Source: CAYULW01 sp964445815 | GTDB lineage: Bacteria; Bacteroidota; Bacteroidia; Flavobacteriales_E; Vicingaceae | DNA: 64,000 nt | Assembly (NCBI GenBank): GCA_964445815.1 | Contig: CAYULW010000004.1 | Location: forward strand, 372,001 to 436,000 | Direction of reading: 5' to 3' | Shown here: one piece after another, positions 34,671-41,593 of the stretch | Layout of the letters: each line of letters begins with the position of its first letter | Position numbering within the stretch: position 1 is the first letter of the stretch | Notes under the pieces: generated by a model | What the model saw: only the letters and a program-made list of their open reading frames with translations | Databases searched by the model: none | Told to the model about the DNA's origin: nothing | Made by a program: the position numbers and the translations under genes

Positions 34671-35567
34671 TTAACTCTCCTCCTCAAAACCAAACCAGAC
34701 TTTCAGTTTTTTGCGGAGCAGGAAGAGTACCAAACCGAACACTAAAGCCAAGAGTCCACCCCAGAACTCTTGTAGTTTTTCCCAAAAGATGTCTAAAAAT
34801 TCTTCTTTCTTTTTGGCCCTTTCTTTTGCTTTGTCTACATATACGGTCACTTTCAGATCGGCGGCAGTTTTCGGTACCGGCGAGTCGGAACAATCGGCTG
34901 TGGCATAGAGCTGAATATTGGCACTTACGGTTAGTTCGCCGGCCTGCAGGGGAGTGATGCTAAATTTGACTTCAGATCCGCTGGGGTGTATTTTTACGCA
35001 TTGTTGCTTTACGGGACTCACTTCAAAACCCGGCCCATAAGGCGTGATTTCCGCATAGTCTCCTGCATCAGATGGAATGTGGCGCTCATCGCTGACCATG
35101 TCTTCCCTCACTTCAAATTCAGCTGTTTCGGCTCCAATTGAGACGATAAGCGTGCCGCTGCTACCTATGGCAATGCTGTCGTCTACAGCCAATTCTACTT
35201 TATAGTCGGGAATTTCCGGTGAAGCAGTTGTTTCGATCTCGGATAGAACGTCATCTTCATCGTCATCGCCGAAGTCAAGGCCTGATAAGGGATCATTGTC
35301 TTCCGGTTCTTCCATTAGGTCTTCATCATCGCCATCTTCACTGGCTTTTGTTTCCGGTTCTTCTTCCACCGGCACAGGTTCCAGATCTTCTGCTTCTACG
35401 GGGTCGGGTTCGTCGATCAGCATGGAATCAATAACGTATTCTTCGACCGGCAGGGCTTCAACGCCCTTGGCTTGATCAGGCTGATCGTCGCATGACAACA
35501 GCCCCAAAAGCAAGAGGGCAGTGATAAAAAGCGTTCGGCTCCTGAATGAGCAGCTTGTACAATTCAT
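34671..35567 (-). CDS. Acidic lipoprotein with a C-terminal membrane anchor
   Basis: A 298-residue protein with a lipoprotein signal (ITALLLLGLLSC, lipobox LLSC near residue 26). Residues 30-115 are extremely acidic and low in complexity (runs such as EEPETKASEDGDDEDLMEEPE). Residues 120-245 form a beta-rich domain (DYKVELAVDDSIAIGSSGTL, PLQAGELTVSANIQLY). A membrane helix (about 270-287) and a short charged tail close the protein. Lipidation at one end and a helix at the other would tether it twice. I do not recognise the beta domain. Confidence 0.7.
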   Translation of the reverse strand: MNCTSCSFRSRTLFITALLLLGLLSCDDQPDQAKGVEALPVEEYVIDSMLIDEPDPVEAEDLEPVPVEEEPETKASEDGDDEDLMEEPEDNDPLSGLDFGDDDEDDVLSEIETTASPEIPDYKVELAVDDSIAIGSSGTLIVSIGAETAEFEVREDMVSDERHIPSDAGDYAEITPYGPGFEVSPVKQQCVKIHPSGSEVKFSITPLQAGELTVSANIQLYATADCSDSPVPKTAADLKVTVYVDKAKERAKKKEEFLDIFWEKLQEFWGGLLALVFGLVLFLLRKKLKVWFGFEEES

Positions 35568-35676
35568 TGCAATGATTTGCCATCAAAAATGCATTATTCT
35601 GATGAGTTTTCAAAGTGCCGGTTCAAAGGAAAAACACTAGAGCAATCTTCGCCTTTATCAACAGAAGGTGAGTGGC

Positions 35677-36054
35677 TTATTTTTTCGAGACAATGTCTTT
35701 TCCGAAGGGTGTAATGGCTAAGCCCGCCATTTTAAAGTGCTGAAGGCCAAAAGGAATGCCAATGATGGTGATGCACAACACCAGTCCGAAAAGCAAATGC
35801 GACAGGGCAATCCAGATGCCGCCGAATAAAATCCAGAAGACATTTAAAAAGACGTGTACACAGCCTCCGGCATTCGGACGTTCAACCACCTTTTTGCCAA
35901 AGGGCCATAAAGCCAGTTGCGCCAGTTTTAAATTTTGTATGGCAAAGGGAATGCCGATGATGGTCAGGCAAAGCAATAGACTGGCGATCAGGTATTCAAT
36001 TGCAATCAGCAATCCGCCAAAAAGGAGCCATAAGATGTTGCCAAGTGTATTCAT
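35677..36054 (-). CDS. yccF: YccF-family inner-membrane protein
   Basis: A 125-residue protein made of two homologous halves, each with a FGG..IA ... LCxTIIGIPF ... F/LxxL motif (ILWLLFGGLLIAIEYLIASL and FWILFGGIWIALSHLLFGLV). This duplicated motif defines the YccF domain. The protein should span the membrane several times; its role is not established. The upstream region contains two perfect small hairpins, and about 100 bases separate its stop from the preceding lipoprotein start. Confidence 0.9.
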   Translation of the reverse strand: MNTLGNILWLLFGGLLIAIEYLIASLLLCLTIIGIPFAIQNLKLAQLALWPFGKKVVERPNAGGCVHVFLNVFWILFGGIWIALSHLLFGLVLCITIIGIPFGLQHFKMAGLAITPFGKDIVSKK

Positions 36055-36082
36055 GGCATAAAGCTAGTGCAAATAATTTAAA

Positions 36083-36131
36083 ATCCCTTCAATGGAAGGG
36101 ATGAGCGGTCTGTTTACAATTGTGTAAACAG
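36083..36131. repeat. Two adjacent perfect hairpins upstream of the yccF-like gene
   Basis: ATCCCTTC-AATG-GAAGGGAT (36083-36102) and CTGTTTACA-ATTG-TGTAAACAG (36110-36131) follow each other with seven bases between. They lie 29-77 bases before the yccF-like start and could be terminators for upstream transcription or protein-binding sites. The second is followed on the plus strand by a T-rich tract. Confidence 0.6.
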
Positions 36132-36186
36132 GGTTTTGTTTTATCCGAAATTGGGTTTTGAGTAGTTTGGTAAGTACGCTTCGAGT

Positions 36187-36276
36187 GGCCTTCGAGTGTC
36201 AGGCCCCCTTCTCGATACATCCTGATGAAATCAGGATACTCGAAGTACGGCCTGAAGTATCGAGAAGGCCTTTTCA
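36187..36276. repeat. Large compound palindromic element, copy 2
   Basis: It has the same plan as the element at 34575-34666: outer GGCCTTCGAGTGTCAGGCC and the matching GGCCTGAAGTATCGAGAAGG, and an inner TCCTGATGAAATCAGGA hairpin. It lies downstream of the minus-strand gene at 36389-36853. The rest of the 36055-36388 gap holds only the two hairpins above and no gene. Confidence 0.8.
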
Positions 36277-36388
36277 CTCTTTAAAATTTTCAAAACCTTT
36301 TCGTTTTTCGATTGCTTTTTAAGTGCTTCGGCAGGCTCAGCAACTGACCTCAGAGTGCTGTTTTGAGGGTGTTGAACTACCCATGGTC

Positions 36389-36853
36389 TCAAGCGATCTT
36401 TACCTTGCCATTTTTGACTTCTATGGAAATGAAGAGAGAACTGTCTACTTTTTTCTTTTTAATGCGAGCCGGTTCCCATTCCTTAAAGCCGGCCACTATC
36501 TCTAAAAGTTGTTGATTAAGGGCTTCGTCCTCGGTTTTGTTTTCATCATTGTTAAAGGATTGCCTGACTTGTTGCCCTTTACAATTAATGACTAAATTGA
36601 AGGTAATTTTTTTTTCAAATTCGGGATGCTCTTTCCAATAGGGCAGTGCATTAAAGCGCGCTTCCATTTCCTGCTCGCTCAATTTGCTTTTTGCTTTGAC
36701 TTGTTTTTTACTGCCAATGGGCAGAATAACGTAAACCCCTTTTTGATTGCATACCCCTTCAATGGGTTCCTTAACTTCCATAATGGCCACCATTTGGGCC
36801 TTAAGGGTGTAAAAGGAAGCAAAGAGCAAAACGAATAAAAGTTTCTTTTTCAT
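36389..36853 (-). CDS. Exported TonB-like-fold protein, unknown function
   Basis: A 154-residue protein with a signal peptide (MKKKLLFVLLFASFYTLKAQ). The mature part (FEKKITFNLVINCKGQQVRQSF ... LLEIVAGFKEWEPARIKKKKVDSSLFISIEVKNGK) has the strand-helix-strand pattern of the TonB C-terminal domain used in many Bacteroidota periplasmic proteins, but lacks the usual membrane helix of TonB. A full TonB role is therefore unlikely. Gene length and codon use are ordinary. Confidence 0.65.
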   Translation of the reverse strand: MKKKLLFVLLFASFYTLKAQMVAIMEVKEPIEGVCNQKGVYVILPIGSKKQVKAKSKLSEQEMEARFNALPYWKEHPEFEKKITFNLVINCKGQQVRQSFNNDENKTEDEALNQQLLEIVAGFKEWEPARIKKKKVDSSLFISIEVKNGKVKIA

Positions 36854-36938
36854 GATCAGATTTTAAATCTTGGTCAAGATAGTCATTATCAATGAATGGT
36901 TTGCCGATGGAAATGCTAATGCCTTAAAAAGGCCTTCA

Positions 36939-38015
36939 TCAATCGTCCATATTCAAAGCTTTAAAGATGAAGGCATCTTTAAAGGCACTGCAATTTTGCT
37001 TGACGTAGCTATAAGTCTCATGGTGTACATTGGCGCTAAACTCTTTCCACAGCGGATGATGGATTAAAATACCGGAGCATTTCATCACTTTCATGAAATC
37101 GTCGGGATCTACATCTTTCACGCATTCACAAAAATGTGCTCCCAATTCTTTCCCGTTTTTAGCAGCATATTTTGCAGCACCTTCGGCATTGAATTTATCT
37201 TCAAGTGCTATGGGGTCGATAACCGGATTGAGCACCCAATATGGCGATACCTTTTTGTTTATTACGTTAAGGTAATGCCACGATTCGCCTAAATCTTCAG
37301 AGATGGCTAAGACGTTCATTTGTTTGTGAACACTGGTGTCATTCACTTTAAATTCAACTTCATGGCCAAAGAGACTCATCAACACATTGTCTTTTTGAAG
37401 AAGAGACTCAGTGGGTTTAGTTGCCTTTACATCAACTTGAAAATCGACGCTGTCAGGTAGTTCATTTTCTTGCATCAGGGTTTGCGCCAGCTTTTCTTTT
37501 CCAAAAAAACGAATGTACCAGGAAGGTAAAAAGCTCAGATAGGCGTTAGTGTCTTGACTAAAACTTGCCTTTAAAAAGGCCCTTGATCTTGTGGAAGCAG
37601 AGGAGATGACCGCGGTGTCGGTAAAGCGTTGGTATTCCGTCGACTCGTGTTGGGCTTTGATCGCTTGTTCCAGCTTAAAGGCCATTTCGTAAATTATGGG
37701 ACCTTGTTCAAGCATCTCCCGTGCCCGATCTGATATCACACAATTGTTTAAGCCCATAAAGATTCTGAGTTTACCAATCGTCCAAAGGCCGTAGTACAAG
37801 TTGTAAAAGTCTACACAAGTTCTAAATTCCGGATTGTCGCGTTTAAGTTGCTGAAAGGTTTCATCGATGTGTTCTGTTAGGTTCTCTACTTTCCTTTCGT
37901 CTATTTGTTCTAATTCATGTGCAAAATCCTGAAGGCAGGTGCATGCTTTTTGCTGCTGTGCCTTTAAGGCCAACTGGTTGAGAAGTAAAACAAGGAGAAG
38001 AATCAGGTATTTCAT
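36939..38015 (-). CDS. Exported protein of unknown function
   Basis: A 358-residue protein with a signal peptide (MKYLILLLVLLLNQLALKAQ) and a start of the mature form rich in Gln and Cys (QQQKACTCLQDFAHELEQI). The frame is open from 38093, but the signal peptide begins at 38015. The helical N-terminal region resembles secreted S41-peptidase-associated helper regions seen in Bacteroidota, but no catalytic domain follows, so I leave it unnamed. No operon partner is evident: the neighbours are 85 bases (36389-36853 gene) and 176 bases away. Confidence 0.7.
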   Translation of the reverse strand: MKYLILLLVLLLNQLALKAQQQKACTCLQDFAHELEQIDERKVENLTEHIDETFQQLKRDNPEFRTCVDFYNLYYGLWTIGKLRIFMGLNNCVISDRAREMLEQGPIIYEMAFKLEQAIKAQHESTEYQRFTDTAVISSASTRSRAFLKASFSQDTNAYLSFLPSWYIRFFGKEKLAQTLMQENELPDSVDFQVDVKATKPTESLLQKDNVLMSLFGHEVEFKVNDTSVHKQMNVLAISEDLGESWHYLNVINKKVSPYWVLNPVIDPIALEDKFNAEGAAKYAAKNGKELGAHFCECVKDVDPDDFMKVMKCSGILIHHPLWKEFSANVHHETYSYVKQNCSAFKDAFIFKALNMDD

Positions 38016-38191
38016 GGCTAAGCACTTATTTCTTGTGCTAAGATAACCGAATTTCTGAGCTTTGGTCAGAGCCGGGGTAAATTCAAGAACCATTTATGCA
38101 CACTGTGTTTTGTTCACATTAAACCTTTTCGTTTTTCGATTGCTATTTAAGGTGGAGTAATTCCATTACCTTTAAATCAAAATTTAGCATC

Positions 38192-39313
38192 ATGAAAAAA
38201 GCAACAGATCGACGCTCCTTTTTTAAAAAAGCACTGGCCCTCACATCCGGTGCGATTATTAGTTCCAGATTTGGCTTTGCCATGAATGACAAGGCAACGG
38301 CTTCGAAGCTCAAAAACATAACAGCTCTGGGTTTTCAATGGGCCACCAAAGATCCCTTTTTGTTTTGTGTGCATCATGAAGATGCCTATCCCAAAGGCAA
38401 TGCCCAAATGGGCCCACAGGCCGATTTATCCGGTCGTGAGATCGGACAGGATTTTATGATCAAAGATGGTTTTCGCATGTACCATGGTACCAAAGTGCCG
38501 GGCTTTCCGGGGCATCCCCACCGTGGTTTTGAGACCATCACCATTGTGCGTAAAGGCATGGTCGACCATTCCGATTCTTTAGGTGCTTCAGGCCGCTATG
38601 GCAATGGCGATGTGCAGTGGATGACAGCGGGAGGGGGAGTCCTGCATGCGGAAATGTTTCCCTTGTTGCATCAGGACAAAGACAATCCCTTAGAGCTTTT
38701 TCAGATCTGGTTGAATTTACCCGCCAAAAACAAAATGGTAGAACCTCACTTTAAAATGCTGTGGAATGAAGATTTGCCCAAGCAGACGTATGTAGATCTT
38801 GGCGGCCGACAAACGCTGATAGAAGTGGTGACGGGCCAATATCACGATAAGGTGGCACCACCACCGCCGCCCAATTCATGGGCAGCTGATGCAGATAATG
38901 ATGTGGCCATATACAATATCCGCATGGAGGCTAATGCCAGTTTTACCTTGCCTAAAGCCAAAGCCGGTTTAAACAGGACGCTTTATTTTTATGAGGGCAA
39001 TGAGTTGACTGTAGAGGGACAGGTTTTGCCCCATTACCATTCTGCAGAGGTTAAATCGGATGAAGATATTGAGTTGAAGAGCGGCAAAGACATCAGTCAT
39101 ATTCTGGTGCTACAAGGTAAAGCCATCAATGAACCGGTAGTGCAACACGGGCCATTTGTGATGAATACCAAACAAGAGATTCAACAAGCCTTCTCAGATT
39201 ATCAACGCACCAAGTTTGGCGGTTGGCCATGGAAAAAGATGGACCCTGTTCACGAGCGATCTAAAGGGCGCTTTGCCCATCATGCCGATGGAAGAAAGGA
39301 AGAAAAGGGCTAA
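38192..39313 (+). CDS. Pirin-family protein with a Tat-type signal
   Basis: A 373-residue bicupin. The pirin motifs are GTKVPGFPGHPHRGFETITI (metal ligands His, His; near residues 94-113), DHSDSLGASGRYGNGDVQWMTAGGG and HAEMFP near 152. Pirins bind iron and some act as quercetinases; substrate is unknown here. Unusually for a pirin, it starts with a twin-arginine-like signal (DRRSFFKKALALTSGAII), so the folded metalloprotein is probably exported by Tat. The proline-rich VAPPPPPNSW insertion is near residue 225. Confidence 0.9.
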   Translation: MKKATDRRSFFKKALALTSGAIISSRFGFAMNDKATASKLKNITALGFQWATKDPFLFCVHHEDAYPKGNAQMGPQADLSGREIGQDFMIKDGFRMYHGTKVPGFPGHPHRGFETITIVRKGMVDHSDSLGASGRYGNGDVQWMTAGGGVLHAEMFPLLHQDKDNPLELFQIWLNLPAKNKMVEPHFKMLWNEDLPKQTYVDLGGRQTLIEVVTGQYHDKVAPPPPPNSWAADADNDVAIYNIRMEANASFTLPKAKAGLNRTLYFYEGNELTVEGQVLPHYHSAEVKSDEDIELKSGKDISHILVLQGKAINEPVVQHGPFVMNTKQEIQQAFSDYQRTKFGGWPWKKMDPVHERSKGRFAHHADGRKEEKG

Positions 39314-39368
39314 GTGAATTTGGTTTTCACCAGTATCGCAGTGGTATTTAAATAAATTTCATTTTCAC

Positions 39369-39397
39369 TGTAATGTTTTTACTTCTTGTTCGTCTTA
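39369..39397 (+). promoter_or_regulatory. ECF-type promoter of the sigma/DUF4252 operon
   Basis: TGTAAT (39369-39374), 16 bases, then CGTCTTA (39391-39397). CGTC is the usual core of ECF -10 elements, so the sigma gene is probably autoregulated. The -10 ends only seven bases before the ATG at 39405, giving a leaderless or very short leader. Confidence 0.6.
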
Positions 39398-39404
39398 GGT
39401 TTAG

Positions 39405-39929
39405 ATGCAAGTCAAAGAGTTTGAACAAGAGGTTGTCGTACTAAAGCAGAAAATCTTCCGCTTTGCCAAGCGTTTATTGAGCTTTACAGCAGATGCGGAA
39501 GATCTGACTCAGGAGGTGCTCATCAAATTGTGGAACAAACGCGAAAGTTTAAAGGAATACCGTAGCGTTGAAGCTTTAGCCATGACCATGACACGCAATC
39601 AGTGTGTAGATCGATTAAGGGCCAAAAACTACAATCGGGTAGAGTTGAAGCAAGACTCGGCTGTGCATCACGATACGCCTTTAAAGGTCGTTGAATCCAA
39701 GTCTCAAATGCAGATGATGCATCAAATCATTGAACAATTGCCTGAGCAACAAAAGATGATTGTTCAATTGAGAGACATAGAGGCTTATCCCTATGAAGAA
39801 ATTGCCGAGATAATGGACATGAGCATTGCTACGGTACGTACCAATTTGTCCAGGGCAAGAAAAAAGTTAAGAATAGAAATCACTAAAGTCATAGAACATG
39901 AATACGGAAGAGTTGAAAACCCTGCTTAA
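39405..39929 (+). CDS. ECF-type RNA polymerase sigma factor
   Basis: A 174-residue group 4 sigma factor. Region 2 contains DAEDLTQEVLIKLWNKRE near residue 25 and region 4 contains LPEQQKMIVQLRDIEAYPYEEIAEIMDMSIATVRTNLSRAR (helix-turn-helix; near residues 113-153). It overlaps the next gene, a small membrane protein, by 32 bases, as sigma/anti-sigma pairs often do. It has a cysteine-poor C-terminus, unlike the SigZ-like factor at 50.2 kb, and a different predicted -35 element. Confidence 0.92.
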   Translation: MQVKEFEQEVVVLKQKIFRFAKRLLSFTADAEDLTQEVLIKLWNKRESLKEYRSVEALAMTMTRNQCVDRLRAKNYNRVELKQDSAVHHDTPLKVVESKSQMQMMHQIIEQLPEQQKMIVQLRDIEAYPYEEIAEIMDMSIATVRTNLSRARKKLRIEITKVIEHEYGRVENPA

Positions 39930-40386
39930 ACGCTATTATGACGGAGAAAGTACTTTGGAAGAAGAGCAAAAGCTCTCTGATTACTTTTCTCAGGACATAA
40001 AGGAGAAGGCTTTTGAAGCCGAACGCTTGCAGTTTTTGTTTTATCACAAAGCCCGTCAGGAAACAACGGAGCGGCCAATGCATTATCAAGCCAAGACAAA
40101 AACCAAAGTGATATTGTTTCACTCCTGGTGGAAGGCTGCGGCCAGTGCTGCTGCAGTTACTTTGTTGGCTGTGACCGGTTATTATTTGCAGCCGGAAACT
40201 GAGCAGCAGGCTCAACTCAGTGAAGAGGAAGTGCGTTTGGCCTATTTAGAGACTAAAAAAGCCCTACTACTCGTTTCTGAAAAACTCAACAAAGGCACTC
40301 AACCATTACATCAGCTCTCAAAATTTAACAGCGCTCAACAATTATTTACACAAAAAACAAAAAAAGATGAAAAAACTAATTTGTAG
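39898..40386 (+). CDS. Putative anti-sigma factor (single-pass membrane protein)
   Basis: A 162-residue protein with a cytoplasmic N-terminus (MNTEELKTLLKRYYDGESTLEEEQKLSDYF) typical of the start of Bacteroidota anti-sigma-like proteins, one membrane helix (about 80-97) and a periplasmic helical tail. It overlaps the sigma gene by 32 bases and the following DUF4252 gene by 20 bases. Binding to the sigma factor is inferred from gene order and topology; no zinc-finger motif is present. Confidence 0.75.
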   Translation: MNTEELKTLLKRYYDGESTLEEEQKLSDYFSQDIKEKAFEAERLQFLFYHKARQETTERPMHYQAKTKTKVILFHSWWKAAASAAAVTLLAVTGYYLQPETEQQAQLSEEEVRLAYLETKKALLLVSEKLNKGTQPLHQLSKFNSAQQLFTQKTKKDEKTNL

Positions 40387-40888
40387 TCTTATCGTCATCA
40401 GCCTCTCAATGGGAGTGATGGCTCAGAAAAGTCCCGTGGAACAGCTCTTTGACAAATACTCCGGGCAGGAGGGATACACCTCGGTTCACTTTACCTCATA
40501 CATGTTTGAGATTTTTGCCAAAATTGCGAATGAGGAAGAGGACAAAGAATTTAAAGAAGCCAGTTCTAAGCTGGAGTCCATTAAAATCCTGACGATCGAT
40601 TCGGCATTAAACGCCAATCGAAAAGAAAGTTTTTATAAAGAGATCAGCGCCTTAATTACGGCTCCTGAATACAAAGACCTGATGATTGTAAAAGATGGGG
40701 CAGAGGAGATCAAATTTATGATCAAAGAAAATGGCGAAACCATCTCTGAGCTGGTCATGATTATTAGCGGTGGCGGTGAAGGCGTATTGATGTCGCTGAT
40801 CGGCGATATCGAATTGAAAGAAATTTCAAAACTGTCTAAATCCATGGACATTAAAGGCATGGAACATTTAGAAAAAGTAGAAGAATAA
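40367..40888 (+). CDS. DUF4252-domain exported protein, copy 1
   Basis: A 173-residue protein with a signal peptide (MKKLICSLIVISLSMGVMAQ). The mature region (PVEQLFDKYSGQEGYTSVHF ... KDLMIVKDGAEEIKFMIKENGETISELVMIISG) shows the alternating strand/helix pattern and the KxL-MxVKDG block of DUF4252. Function is unknown. It is the third gene of the sigma operon and pairs with a diverged second copy directly downstream, so both are probable regulon members that report on envelope state. Confidence 0.87.
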   Translation: MKKLICSLIVISLSMGVMAQKSPVEQLFDKYSGQEGYTSVHFTSYMFEIFAKIANEEEDKEFKEASSKLESIKILTIDSALNANRKESFYKEISALITAPEYKDLMIVKDGAEEIKFMIKENGETISELVMIISGGGEGVLMSLIGDIELKEISKLSKSMDIKGMEHLEKVEE

Positions 40889-40906
40889 TTTTAAAACCAT
40901 AAACAG

Positions 40907-41413
40907 ATGAAAAAGAGAATCATTCAATTCATGGGTTTGACTTTGCTACTCATTGGCCTGAAATCTACAGCAAAAACCACAAAAGATTTCGAAACCTTTT
41001 ATCAGAAATACAAAGCCCAAAAGACAGCAGTATGCATGAGCTTTTCGGGTGACTGGCTGCAATTTTTTACCGAAGAAGAAGAGCATAAATTGAGCAGCGA
41101 AGTGAGCGAGATCAAAATGCTCATTATCGAACAAAAAGAAGAGGAGAAAGAGCAATTGCTGTCTGAACTAGATCGCTACCTGCCCAAGGAAAACTACAAG
41201 GACCTGATGATCATACAGAGCGGTAAGGATAAAATGGTCTTAAAGTTTCGTCAGATTGATGAACAAAACAGTGAGCTGGTACTATTGGCCAATGGGGAAG
41301 AGTCGCTCTTTACTTTAAGTATATCCGGAAAATTTGACGAGAAAGAAGCCAAAGAGCTTATCAAAGCGATAAATATCGATAAGATGCGAAAAAGCAGTTC
41401 CGGAGAAGAATAA
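40907..41413 (+). CDS. DUF4252-domain exported protein, copy 2
   Basis: A 168-residue paralogue of the previous gene with a signal peptide (MKKRIIQFMGLTLLLIGLKS) and the same core: FYQKYKAQKTAVCMSFSGDW, KDLMIIQSGKDKMVLKFRQI and SELVLLANGEESLF. The copies are clearly diverged, with conserved motif spacing. It starts 18 bases after copy 1 and is followed 75 bases later by a terminator, so it closes the operon. Confidence 0.86.
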   Translation: MKKRIIQFMGLTLLLIGLKSTAKTTKDFETFYQKYKAQKTAVCMSFSGDWLQFFTEEEEHKLSSEVSEIKMLIIEQKEEEKEQLLSELDRYLPKENYKDLMIIQSGKDKMVLKFRQIDEQNSELVLLANGEESLFTLSISGKFDEKEAKELIKAINIDKMRKSSSGEE

Positions 41414-41487
41414 ACATCGTTTAATCCATATTGGATCCAATATCCTTCGTCTATTATTGGTCTTAAACAATATAAAGGATTGATCTT

Positions 41488-41512
41488 AAAGCTGCGTTTT
41501 GCAGCTTTTTTT
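41488..41512 (+). terminator. Terminator of the sigma/DUF4252 operon
   Basis: AAAGCTGC and GCAGCTTT form an 8-bp stem around GTTTT, followed directly by a run of T. Confidence 0.85.
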
Positions 41513-41593
41513 GTTGCGAATAAATGAATTCAGCACTGCTGTGTCTTTTTCTTTGTTTATTTGCACACCCGAGTAAAACATTATCCATCTACC

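Noticed and set aside
34556..34957. Plus-strand frame after the GIY-YIG gene
   Set aside because: It reads through the palindromic repeat and antisense to the lipoprotein gene.
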